In this document: piece after piece, positions 48,329 through 58,208 of the stretch
Numbering within the stretch: the stretch's first letter is position 1
Layout: the number at the start of each line of letters is the position of its first letter
Source of the DNA: Tritrichomonas musculus
Lineage: Eukaryota; Parabasalia; Tritrichomonadida; Tritrichomonadidae
DNA: 64,000 nt
Assembly (NCBI GenBank): GCA_039105265.1
Contig: JAPFFF010000055.1
Location: forward strand, 868,001-932,000
Direction of reading: 5' to 3'
The notes under the pieces: model-generated
What the model was told of the DNA's origin: nothing
What the model saw: only the letters and a program-made list of their open reading frames with translations
Databases searched by the model: none
Made by a program: the position numbers and the translations under genes

Positions 48329-50089
48329 ATGAATCAATTTTCTTTGATTTTTAAAAACGAAGAATATAAACTTCCTAAGAAGAAGAAAATCATATGTGCT
48401 GTAGCAGAAAAAGTGGCTGATCAATTATTAGAAAATAATAAATATATTGTTAGCTCAAATGTAAGAAGTGAAATATTTCAATCTTTTATAAAATACTGGT
48501 TGGATGAAAAGGAAATGCCAGATATTCAATTATCAAATTTCAACGAATATGAAGCTCTCAGCCAAGAATTTGAAATGATGACAGACATTATTGATAAAAC
48601 AAAAGATTCTCCATTATTCAAAATTGAATGTCTCATCAATAATTCATGTTCAGACAAATCATCCATTGAAAATGATATATCAAAACAATTAGATTATTAT
48701 CTTGACAATTTTCCAGAAAAAATATACAAAATACCAATAAATTCACTTTATAACATCTTTAATAATGAAAACAAAGTTTTAAAAAGCTATTTGAAAGCAT
48801 ATCTTTTTATCACAAAAAAATTAATTCAGAATGATACAAGTGATCCCGATATCAATCTTTACACATTGATACAAACAATTGATGGAAGTCAACTATTTGA
48901 TGAATCCCATGAAATGTTTTTTGATTTAATATCAAGATATAATGAATTTGGATTTTTCCCACAATGCAGTCCAACTTTCATTCAGGAACAATTTGAGAGG
49001 AAGAATAAACTTCGACAAAATGAATTAAATGATTTATTTTTGAATGGGAAATATAATGAATTAAGAAAATTAATTTGTGATGAAAATGTCACTTTTTTAG
49101 AAATTCCTAACGGAGTAACTGAAATTGCAAACTGTGCATTTTTTGATTGCACGTCATTAAAAGAAGTTATAATTCCCTCTTCCGTGAAAAAGATAGGATG
49201 TTATGCATTCTTCCGATGCACCTCACTGAAGTCAATTTTTGTTCCTTCTTCAGTCCAAGCAATCGGGAAATGCGCATTTTCATGCTGCATGAGTCTCAAA
49301 AAGTTTAGAATTCCAAGTTCTATAAAAGTGATCGATTCATTTGTTTTTGACGGTTGCAGCTCACTTGAAGAAGTTGTCATTCCGGAAGGAGTGACAGCAA
49401 TCTGTCTCTGCGCCTTCAGCTACTGCACAAACTTAAGGAAAGTTGTGATTCCAACTACAGTTGCAAATATTTCTGGATGGGTTTTCAATGATTGTCCATC
49501 GTTGGTCGAAATTAATTTACCACCAAACCTCGATAAAATTGAAGGTGGCCTTTTCTATAATTGCAAAAAACTCGAGACAGTCAATATTCCTCCAAAAATT
49601 CAATCAATTGGAGCAAAAGCATTTCAGAACTGTTCATCACTAAAGAAAGTGGAAATTCCATCTCATCTTGTGTCGATTGAAGATGACACTTTTAGTGGCT
49701 GCTCATCATTAACAGAAATTAATTTACCACAAAAACTGCAGAATATTGGTTGTAATGCATTTTGGAATTGCTCAAAATTAAAGAATATTGAAATTCCACC
49801 TGATGTGAAAACGATGGGCGTCGGCGCATTTCAATCATGCTCTTCGATTACGAGCGTTAAAATTCCAGTTGGCGTTGATTGGGTCAGAAGTTTTACCTTC
49901 GAAAATTGTTCAGAATTGCAACATGTCGAGTTTCAAACAAATGTTCGTGCACAAAATATTTGTCCATTTGTTTTCCATAATTGTCCAAAACTAAAAGAAG
50001 TTGTAATTGCTCTTTCAAATGACAGCAATTTCAGATGCAACAGTTTTGATTTAAATACAAAAATTAAAATAAACAAAGTATTTACATAA
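48329..50089 (+). CDS. BspA-like LRR protein with N-terminal helical module (586 aa)
   Basis: The first 110 residues (FSLIFKNEEYKLPKKKKIIC, then FQSFIKYWLDEKEMPDIQLS, YEALSQEFEMMTDIIDK) match the N-terminal module of the LRR protein at 40790 in order and spacing. A helical linker follows, and from about residue 250 come about 13 LRR units of BspA type (for example SVKKIGCYAFFRCTSLKSIF). There is no signal peptide or membrane helix. The shared module links these two LRR genes as a subfamily. A scaffold or binding role is inferred from the repeats only. Confidence 0.85.
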   Translation: MNQFSLIFKNEEYKLPKKKKIICAVAEKVADQLLENNKYIVSSNVRSEIFQSFIKYWLDEKEMPDIQLSNFNEYEALSQEFEMMTDIIDKTKDSPLFKIECLINNSCSDKSSIENDISKQLDYYLDNFPEKIYKIPINSLYNIFNNENKVLKSYLKAYLFITKKLIQNDTSDPDINLYTLIQTIDGSQLFDESHEMFFDLISRYNEFGFFPQCSPTFIQEQFERKNKLRQNELNDLFLNGKYNELRKLICDENVTFLEIPNGVTEIANCAFFDCTSLKEVIIPSSVKKIGCYAFFRCTSLKSIFVPSSVQAIGKCAFSCCMSLKKFRIPSSIKVIDSFVFDGCSSLEEVVIPEGVTAICLCAFSYCTNLRKVVIPTTVANISGWVFNDCPSLVEINLPPNLDKIEGGLFYNCKKLETVNIPPKIQSIGAKAFQNCSSLKKVEIPSHLVSIEDDTFSGCSSLTEINLPQKLQNIGCNAFWNCSKLKNIEIPPDVKTMGVGAFQSCSSITSVKIPVGVDWVRSFTFENCSELQHVEFQTNVRAQNICPFVFHNCPKLKEVVIALSNDSNFRCNSFDLNTKIKINKVFT

Positions 50090-50556
50090 ACCTTAACAAG
50101 AATAAATCCTGTTGAGAAATAAATCAACTTTTTAAGTTCATTATTATATAAAATTATATTTTATATATTGGATTCATTTTCATTATAAACAATACTCTTT
50201 TCATTTGTTATTTATTTCATTTTAAAAAATTAAATTTTGTGAAATTAAAAAAAAAAAAAAAAATATATTTACTCATCAAACTGCTTTATATTTAGCTGTT
50301 TATTCAGGATATTAAGAAATGGTCAAACTTTTACTAACGTGCAAAACAATCGATATTAATCAAATTAATGTAATTTCAAATTAAATATTTTATATTTTTA
50401 AATAAATACATTTTTTATTTCAAGATATTAGTGAATTAATAATTGAGACATATGACAAAATTACCAAAAATTGAAGACAAAATGGTTATAAAAGGTTAAA
50501 TTTAGGTCTATCAATTATAAAGTATAATTTTTCAATTTTTTTTTTTTTTTGTTAAA
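50090..50556. other. Intergenic DNA with ankyrin relic
   Basis: About 470 bases between two plus-strand genes, holding an A-run near 50248-50263, the ankyrin relic described separately and a T-run just before the next ATG. Confidence 0.5.
50270..50372 (+). pseudogene. Ankyrin-repeat relic
   Basis: One ankyrin repeat can be read (HQTALYLAVYSGY, then EMVKLLLTCKTIDINQINV) with an in-frame stop in the middle. It belongs to the DUF3447-ankyrin family and has no start or continuation. It is a leftover of a lost copy. Confidence 0.65.
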
Positions 50557-52622
50557 ATGAGTCTTGTTCCTTCTGCCCAATCAATGGATCAAATTCAAAC
50601 AGAAGAAAAACATGAAGAAACTTTAGTTGAAGCTATTACAAATGATAGTAATAGTGACAATGATGATATTGATTTTGCCGATGATTATAATGAACCGATA
50701 TGTATGGGCTGTAAATGTGAAATTGACTATAAAAGTGATATTTTTATATTTCTGATTTTAAATACCATCCTTCATGCGTTAAATGCGCTTTTTGTGGAAA
50801 AAAAGCAAAAGACAATGATGATATTGACAATTTTTTCTTGATTAACCCGCGAATTTTTTTATGTTCTGAGCATTATAAATCTTACCAAGACGGAGAAAAT
50901 GATTTTGGTATTCTAGATAAAAAAAAAAAACTTTAGATATTTTTTGAATGCATTATTTAAGCCAATAATTACTAATTTTGATGAAAATTCTTCAATTTAC
51001 CCTTCTGATGAAGTCTTTATTAATTCAGAAATGATCAGTAATTGTCATTTATTGAGTAAGTTCTACAAATATTTGTTTCCAACAGCAACATTTCGATTTG
51101 AAATTGAGCTAAAAAACATAAAATTTGATGAATTCATTGATATTCTTCCAAATGACATGATCATTGCTTCCATTGAAAGAGGATGCACACTTGTAACAAT
51201 AGCCTTCATCACTTTAGAAATAACAAAAGAAGAAAATACAATTTTTTTTAATGAAATCAATCAAATTTATGAAAAACTAAATTTATCAAATGGTCATCAC
51301 ATTGCTGGAAAAGTAAGCAGCAAACCAGAAGTTCATTTTCCAAGAGATTTTAACATAATTAATGATTTGAATGGTCAGTTAGCAAGAAATATCATTTTTG
51401 AAAAAGATTTTTTAATTGGAGATGATTATAAAAGCATTAAAAAAAGTATCAAAAAATTTATTGACAGAAAGAAAAAAGAAGACTGGAAGTTGATTTTCGA
51501 TCATTTTGAATTATTTCAAGAAGCAGAAGAAGAAATTCGAAATAATATTGAGAATAATGAATTTGAAATGACTGTCATTGACCAGACGATAATTCCAAGT
51601 AATTATTTCCAAAATTACGAAAAAATAAAAAAGAATATTCTAAAAATTCTAAAGAAAATATCAATTAATGATTCTGAAAAGTTTGAACTTTTTCTTTATC
51701 ATGGAACAAAGTTTTCGAATCATCGAAAAATCATTGAAGAACATTTCGAAAACCCATATTCAGAAGTTCAAAGAACAGATAAATCTTATTTTGGAAAAGG
51801 AATCTATGCTACTGATAATATTTTTTACGCTTCATTGTATGGCAACAATTATCGTCAAATGAAAGCCAATGATATCTCATCCGTTTTTTGTTGCCTTTCA
51901 ATTCATAATCCTAAATATGCAACCGATATTAAAGATGATGTTGATGAAGAACTTGTTGCTGGAAAACCTCTTCCTGAAAAAATAATAAATAACTATGGAA
52001 TTCATCGAGTTCTTGTCGGAGATAAAAAATCCTATCATGTAATTCAAAAAGAAGAAATAATTGATTCAAATCTCGTTGCTTATGAATTTGTATTCCCAAA
52101 TAAATATCAAATTATACCAATTTTCTCTTTCAAAGTTATGAGATCTGATTTCTACATTTTGTGGGCCGATGAAAACGGAAAACATATAAAGTATTCAAAT
52201 GATTTAAGAAAGAATGTTGCCGAAAACATTTATTATTCAAGTGGTGGAGCTGCAATCGCAGAAATAGTTGAAAGGAAGAAAAAAAATAAAATCAAGCTGA
52301 TTATTAGCTACGAAAATCCGGATTCAGCACGATCTATAATTGAAGGTGTTAGAGATTGTTATGGTTCAGATATCGTTTGTTTAATTTTCTCTACAGATGA
52401 AAAACAAATCAAATTTGCTGAATCAATCGAAAATAACGTTATTTTCCCCATAATTTTGATGATGTTATTCGATATTCTCAATTGCCAATGAGTTTCAAAA
52501 ATTTTGGAAATTATATAAAAGAGTTGGAAGAGAAATATAAAACAAAATTTGCAATAAATAACCTTTCAATTTTGGATTTCAAGCATCTAGAAAATTTGCA
52601 AGTAATAAGTTTAAAACCCTAA
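50557..52622 (+). pseudogene. LIM-domain plus PARP-catalytic-domain gene, frame broken three times
   Basis: The 5' frame (50557-50841) is acidic, then opens a LIM zinc finger (CMGCKCEIDYK). The finger continues in another frame (HPSCVKCAFCGKK, LCSEH) to 50935. The main frame (from about 50926, first ATG 50944, to 52491) holds a PARP catalytic domain with the full triad: His in YHGTKF (about residue 253), Tyr in GKGIYATD (about 287) and Glu in AYEFVF (about 381). H-Y-E is the form of PARPs able to make polymers. Beyond it a last frame continues to 52622 (NFGNYIKELEEKYKTKFAIN). Two of the three frame changes lie in or beside T- or A-runs and the third beside a TTTTCCCC run, so they may be assembly errors in a working gene rather than decay. 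PARPs transfer ADP-ribose from NAD+ to proteins; the LIM finger would bind a protein partner. Confidence 0.75.
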
Positions 52623-53169
52623 AAAATCAAAGTCAAAGGAAAGTAATTGATCAACTCTTGAATAAAACATTTTAAATAAAAGTTTATCTTATTTATTAGT
52701 TTTTTTTTTTTTTTTTTGATTTGTTTTGTTTTTAGTTTAGATAATTTAAAATAGAATTTTTCAAATATAACAGACCATTTATTCACAGAATTTTAACTTT
52801 ATACTTTTTTCATTATCCAAACACGCTTTGTTAAAGTTTAAAATGATAAAATATAAATAATAGCAAAGTAAATAAGGAATTTAAAATGGTTTTGTTTATT
52901 TCAAATAATTTTAATAATTTAACTATTTTGATAATCAATTGAATTACCGATGACTAGTTACAGAAAAAGAATAATAAAAAAAAATGACAAGTTACAGATG
53001 AAAAACAATTATCTGTAGCCTTTTATCATTTGCAACTCATTTATAACTTGCCTTCATCTTTAATTTGAATTTTGTAACTCGCAATTATTAGTAACTTGCC
53101 ATTTGCAGCTCGTTATCATCTTTAATTTTTCACATGTAGCTCACCATCATCTTCAATTCGTCATCTAAA
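52623..53169. other. Intergenic DNA with short simple repeats
   Basis: No gene is seen. A loose repeat of words such as AACTTGCC, GTTACAGA and CAGCTC/CATCATCTT lies at about 52950-53160. Confidence 0.5.
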
Positions 53170-53350
53170 AGAGGGAATACAACTGCAATGAGACTTTATG
53201 CATTCGCTTTATATGACGGCGATGTCATTCCAGAAGATCACAGAGAAGGAGCTGCATACTTAAAAAAAATCAGCAGATAAAGGTGATGTTGGCTCAATGT
53301 TTGATGTTGATGATAGAGAATCTGCTAGATATTATATAAGGATGCAATGA
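53170..53350 (+). pseudogene. Sel1-repeat gene fragment
   Basis: The sequence reads as the end of a Sel1-type gene: TTAMRLYAFALYDGDVIPED, then GAAYLKK, SADKGDVGSMFDVDD and SARYYIRMQ followed by a stop, with a frame change at an A-run. It resembles the C-terminal repeats of the kinase-Sel1 gene at 30736. It has no start and is a relic. Confidence 0.7.
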
Positions 53351-53612
53351 TTCGTTATCCAATGAAATAATTGTGATATATCATCAAGAAGCTGAGAGAT
53401 ATATCACAATATCTCAAGAGATTGATTAATTTTATTTTTTAAATATTTTTGATATAATTAAAAAAATGAAATCAAATATAAAAAGAATCTATTTTTGAAA
53501 ATATTGGTTTGGAAAGAATTATTTCATTGTTTGTTATGATAAAAACGCATGTAAGAGATATAAACATAGATATCTCTTATAGGAAAACATAAAAATGAAT
53601 AAAAAAAACATT

Positions 53613-53683
53613 TCCGACACGGGGAGTCGAACCCCGATCCCGTGGATGAAAACCACGTATCCTAACCGCTGAACGATGTCGGA
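53613..53683 (-). tRNA. tRNA-Glu (anticodon TTC)
   Basis: A 71-nt cloverleaf can be drawn on the minus strand. The acceptor stem is TCCGACA/TGTCGGA, the D arm contains AGCGGTTAGGAT, and the anticodon stem CGTGG/CCACG encloses the loop TTTTCAT, giving anticodon TTC. The T arm is CGGGG-TTCGACT-CCCCG. The CCA end is not encoded, as expected for a eukaryotic nuclear tRNA, and there is no intron. Confidence 0.96.
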
Positions 53684-53954
53684 CACCTAGAAAAGAATTT
53701 TTCCAAATAATATAATATAAAAATAAGTTATCTATAATTTTTTACAAAATCACTCATTGAGCAGAATTTTGTTTTCAAAATATTATAAATATTTGCATAT
53801 TTCAATATTTTCTGTTTATGTCAAATGCATCGATTATTCTCAAACAGAAATTGATCGTAAAAAGAAATGTAAAATTTTGATACACGTTCAGAAAAAATAA
53901 TAGTATAAATCTGGGATATTCTCAAAAATTCTGAAAAAATAGTAATTGGATTAA
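53684..53954. other. Intergenic DNA between tRNA and peptidase gene
   Basis: About 270 bases, A+T-rich, holding the start of the tRNA gene on one strand and the promoter of the peptidase gene on the other. No clear initiator is seen. Confidence 0.4.
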
Positions 53955-55181
53955 ATGAGCACTGATTTTCCAAATTCAGAAAAAATCAATGAAATGGCGC
54001 AAGGGGCCTTGCAATTTACTTCAAGTATAATTGATAAACATGGGCCACGAATCTCAGGATCGCAGTCATGTTTAGATTCTGCCGAAACGATAAAAGAATT
54101 TTTTTCTAAATCATGTGATACAGTCAACACAGATGAGTATCGTTTAAAGCCAAAAGCATTTATGGGATTTATACGAGTAATATTTTTATCATATATATTA
54201 CAAATTATATTTGTTTTATTAAGAATTCCAATTATATCTGGCTTTTTTGGATTTTATGTAATTTTAGTTATACTTTTTGAATACATATTTTATTATCAAT
54301 TTACCGACATATTGCCAATATGGTCAATTAAAGATGGAAAAAATGTTTGGGGTGTTGTTGAACCTCTTGATACAGTAAATAATGTTGTGGTTTTAAGTGG
54401 ACACCATGATTCCACTCCAATTTTTAATTTTTATGAACAAGAAGATAATGTGTATTTTCTGAGAGAGATTATTGCCTTTGTTACTTCAATTTTATATTCC
54501 ATTTGGAATATAATTCTCCCATTCACAAATATTGGCTCTCCAAAAGTTTATCTGATTACAGCGATTATTGGTATCATTGGAGTTCGCTTTTTGTATCCAC
54601 TTTGGTTTTTCCTGAATGAAAAAGGAACTCCCGGAGCAGGCGACAATCTAATTTCTGTTGCAGTATCTCATGAAGTTGCTAAATATTTCCATAATAATAA
54701 GCTAAAAAATACACGAGTAATCGTTGCTAGCTTCGACTCAGAAGAAAGTGGTCTCAGAGGCTCTAGAGTCTTCTGGGAGAAACATGCGCGAGAGCTCAAT
54801 CAGTATAACTGTTACAATATAAATGGTGACTGTATCTACTATCATGATGAATTGAGAATTGTTACTAGGGATATCAATTTGACGACAAAAATGGACGAAA
54901 ATTTGGTAAATAAGTGCGGTCAAATTGCAACTGAATTGGGATTCAAGAGAATAATCGAGCCTATTCCATTAATGGCAGGTGGATGCGATTCTGGTGAGGC
55001 TGCTAGGCACGGAATAAAGGCAACCACAATTCTATCTATTCCTTTCACTAATAAATTTCGAAGAACTGTCTATCATACAAGAGAAGACGTTGTCTCTGAA
55101 ATTGAGCCAAAGGCTGTAGAGCAGGTTATCGCAATTATGACGAAGTTTTGTCAAGATTTAGATTCAGGCAAATTTAAATAA
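53955..55181 (+). CDS. Membrane M28-family zinc peptidase (408 aa)
   Basis: The protein carries the M28 metal-site words in order: GHHDS (His150, Asp152), GAGDN (Asp230), SEESG (Glu263 catalytic, Glu264) and a late His374 in YHTRED. GGCDSGE (Asp345) may complete the site. Family members are zinc aminopeptidases or carboxypeptidases. Two hydrophobic helices lie at about 71-90 and 92-115. Two more (about 172-190 and 198-220) sit inside the peptidase domain, between His150/Asp152 and Asp230. This hairpin would keep both halves of the site on the same side of the membrane. No cleavable signal peptide is seen. The gene is intact, with a clear ATG. Confidence 0.85.
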   Translation: MSTDFPNSEKINEMAQGALQFTSSIIDKHGPRISGSQSCLDSAETIKEFFSKSCDTVNTDEYRLKPKAFMGFIRVIFLSYILQIIFVLLRIPIISGFFGFYVILVILFEYIFYYQFTDILPIWSIKDGKNVWGVVEPLDTVNNVVVLSGHHDSTPIFNFYEQEDNVYFLREIIAFVTSILYSIWNIILPFTNIGSPKVYLITAIIGIIGVRFLYPLWFFLNEKGTPGAGDNLISVAVSHEVAKYFHNNKLKNTRVIVASFDSEESGLRGSRVFWEKHARELNQYNCYNINGDCIYYHDELRIVTRDINLTTKMDENLVNKCGQIATELGFKRIIEPIPLMAGGCDSGEAARHGIKATTILSIPFTNKFRRTVYHTREDVVSEIEPKAVEQVIAIMTKFCQDLDSGKFK

Positions 55182-55651
55182 ATAAACTTTCATTTTATTC
55201 TATTTGAAAATTTGTATGCTTTATTCAATCAAAAATCTAATTTGAGAGGCATTCAAAAAAAAAAAAAAAAAATGAAATTTCATTGATTGATGTACCTTGA
55301 ACAAAAATATTTTCCAATATTCCCATTTTCATAAAGATGATCTAGAAAAATATAAGTAGAAAGATCAAGCATATCTAGGCCTAAAAGTCAGATTACATAT
55401 CATGAGCCTTTAAGATAAAAGTATTAACTCCAAGATAAAAAAAAAGTGTATTATAATTAAAAAACATAATTACATATTAAAAGTTTCTCCTTTGAAAAAA
55501 ATATGGAAACAATCATTTTTTAAAAATCTGATATTTATCTAACAAAAGATAATAATATGGATTGGGTTAAAAATTGTTTAGTTAAACTTAAGTAGTATTT
55601 TTATCTTCCTTCAACCGACAGATTTCTGCTTTTAATTGTTTGAATTCATTT
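55182..55651. other. Intergenic DNA, partly a gene relic
   Basis: Mainly empty A+T-rich sequence with an A-run near 55256-55272. The right 60 bases extend the coiled-coil end of the minus-strand relic next door. Confidence 0.45.
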
Positions 55652-56712
55652 TCAATAAAGTTCTTTCTCTTTTAATCTTGCTGATTCTTCTTTCAGACGA
55701 CTAACTTCTTTTTCTAGTTGTTTTATTTGTGCTTCTTGTTGACGGTTTTTGAGGATGAGTGATTCATAATCAGCAGGTATTTCATTTGCTCTTTCTGTTC
55801 CTTCTTTCGACACTTTAACTGATTCTTTGAATAAAAGTTCAACGATATCATAATCGCAAAGTCTCGTTGCTTCATCAAACATGCACTTAAATACAATTAA
55901 ATGACATAAATTCATTTAAAATTTTATAAAATTAATCTGATTCCGAAAAATGCAGCATATTCAATAAATTCAAATTTGAATTTCGTTGTTGACAAACTTA
56001 ATCCATTTTGAAACAAGAAAAATTGATTTGTTTCATAGATTGATTGTTCAATATTATCATTAAGTGATGTATTTTGTCGGTTAGCATAAGCACCAAATTC
56101 TTTCACATCATCTTTTCTCATCAGTTCACATAAATAATTGTCATTTTCACCTTCTTTTCTTTTTTCATAGAATTCACTTGGAATTTCTTTCATCATTTTT
56201 TTTAATAAGAGATTCATCATCCAAAAAATATGGTCTTTTGTTGACAAAATGGCAAATGAATTTTTCAGTTAAAAATGTTTTTTTTTTTCTGGTGCAAAAT
56301 ATTCACGATATATATTTTTTGAAACAATTGATTCATCAATTGTAATGATTTTTTCTTGAAAAAGAAATAATAGAATTCGTAAGTTTTCTTTGAAAAGTTC
56401 AAATATTTGTGAATTTGTAAAATATTTTTTAATATCTTTTTGGATTTGATCTAAAATTTTTTCAATCTTATTGATTAAATTGGAAACGCGTTGGTGATTA
56501 TTACTAATTTCATTTATTAATCGTAAAAATAATCTGAGTTCATGTTTGTCTTCATTTATTTTTTGATTTGGTATCAAATTAATGAAATTCTCATAATTTT
56601 CTTCTTCATTTGTTTCATTTTCTAGGAATTCCAGAAGAGAACTCTGAACCTTTTTCATTTTATCTATTAAATCTTCGATAATCATTTTTATTAAAAAAGC
56701 AATTACTTTCAA
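55652..56712 (-). pseudogene. DUF3447-type gene, broken
   Basis: Three minus-strand frames carry the DUF3447 family in order. The first (56712-56269) holds KKVQSSLLEFLENETNEE and SQIFELFKENLRILLFLFQE. The second (56247-55924) holds EKRKEGENDNYLCELMRKDD and FIEYAAFFGI. The third (55915-55652) reads DYDIVELLFKESV and then a coiled coil (EKEVSRLKEESARLKEKELY) not seen in the neighbours. The family frame changes near 56270-56280, at a long T-run, and again near 55920. A large part of the ankyrin region is missing. It is a decayed copy, and the coiled-coil end may come from another gene. Confidence 0.75.
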
Positions 56713-56991
56713 TTTCCTTTCAAATTTTTATGAAAGCACATAGAATTTGATACAAAAAAAAAATTATCAGAATAAAAAAACACATTTAATCATGATTTAT
56801 AATCAAATCGGTTAAAATGAATAAATTAATCAAAGAGTGAGTTTATAAAAAAGTTTCAGATTAGGTTGCCAGTATATATTGATATCAATGGAGATGTTAA
56901 GTTTTGAACTGATATAAGTTGCTTAAATATATAGAAAATTCTTTTTCTTTTGTTACTTCCCCTGTAATTCTTTTTCTGAAACTCTTCATAG
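56713..56991. other. Intergenic DNA between minus-strand family genes
   Basis: 280 bases, A+T-rich. It would hold the promoter of the broken DUF3447 gene and the 3' end of the LRR gene. Nothing else is seen. Confidence 0.45.
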
Positions 56992-58197
56992 TCACGTGTC
57001 AATTGAAAAATTTTGTTTACTCATGCCGTAAGGAGTATAACTAAAAGCGCCTGATTTAATCGTTGTTACAGATAAAGGAATTTTTATTTCTGTTAATGAA
57101 GAACAGTAAAGGAATGCTCTGATACCAATTGACTTTAAAGATGAAGGATGATCGAATTTTACTTGTTTTAATGAAACACATTCACAAAAAGCTAGTTTTC
57201 CAATTGAAGTTATAGAAGAAGGAATTGTTATTGTACGCAATGAACTGCATTCATAAAAAGTACCTTCTTCAATTAAAGACAAAGATGAAGGAATATTTAT
57301 TTTCTTCAAATTTGTGCATTTATAAAAAGCATTTTTTCCAATGGATTTAATTGAAGATGGTATTTCGATATCATTCAATGAAACGCATCCATCAAAAGCA
57401 CTGAAACCGATAGATACTAAATTACAAGGTTTATCAAATGTTATTTTATATAAAGATTTGCATCCAGAGAATGCATTTTCACCAATTGAAGTTATCGATG
57501 AAGGAATTGTAATTTGTTCAAGTGATGAGCATCCTTCAAAAGCATTTCCTTCAATTTTTTTAATACAAGACGGAGCTTCAAATGTTACTTTTAATAATGA
57601 ACAACAATTTCGAAAGCACCATTCTCCAATAGTTTGAACACAGCAAGGAATTGTTATTTCAGTCAATGACGTACATGAATAAAAAGCATATTTTTTTATT
57701 AAAGAAACTGTAGAATTAATTGATACTGATTCAAGTGATGTACAATTCCGAAAAACTCCATCTTCAATTGAAATTGATAATGATTTAATTTTAATTTGCT
57801 TAAGAGAAGTGCATTCTTCAAATAAGTTTTTAGGTATATTTTTAATATCGCCTTCAATTTCAAGTGATTCAATTCCTTCAAATATTTTGGTGCCAAATGA
57901 CTTTACTGATTCAGGAATTGATATTTGTTTAAGTGATGAACAAAAACCAAAAGCGTTATTTCCTATAGATTTTATAGATTCATGAATTGTTATTTGTATA
58001 AGTGATTTGCAGTAATAAAAAGCATGGTTTCCTATTGATGTTACTGAAGAAGGAATGTTCACTTTTGATAATCTCAAACATCCGCTAAAACATTTGTTAC
58101 CGATATCTATATTTTCATTTGTCATTAATAAATCTATTATATCTTGATTATCATTTTTAGCAGCAAACTTTAATGGTGTAAAATAAAAAAAAAATAT
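56992..58197 (-). CDS. Ankyrin repeat joined to BspA-like LRR domain (second segment)
   Basis: The open frame begins at 58197 with one ankyrin repeat (YFTPLKFAAKNDNQDIIDLL) and passes at the ATG-containing word MTNENIDIGNKCFSGC into about 15 BspA-type LRR units (for example SITSIGENAFSGCKSLYKIT). It ends SYTPYGMSKQNFSIDT. The segment lacks its own start. It lies 11 bases downstream of the frame of the DUF3447 ORF at 59378, so the two are probably parts of one gene. The same join occurs on the plus strand at 43204. LRR units are regular and the frame is intact, which argues that the segment is under selection. Confidence 0.78.
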   Translation of the reverse strand: MFFFYFTPLKFAAKNDNQDIIDLLMTNENIDIGNKCFSGCLRLSKVNIPSSVTSIGNHAFYYCKSLIQITIHESIKSIGNNAFGFCSSLKQISIPESVKSFGTKIFEGIESLEIEGDIKNIPKNLFEECTSLKQIKIKSLSISIEDGVFRNCTSLESVSINSTVSLIKKYAFYSCTSLTEITIPCCVQTIGEWCFRNCCSLLKVTFEAPSCIKKIEGNAFEGCSSLEQITIPSSITSIGENAFSGCKSLYKITFDKPCNLVSIGFSAFDGCVSLNDIEIPSSIKSIGKNAFYKCTNLKKINIPSSLSLIEEGTFYECSSLRTITIPSSITSIGKLAFCECVSLKQVKFDHPSSLKSIGIRAFLYCSSLTEIKIPLSVTTIKSGAFSYTPYGMSKQNFSIDT

Positions 58198-58208
58198 TTA
58201 TTGGAATA

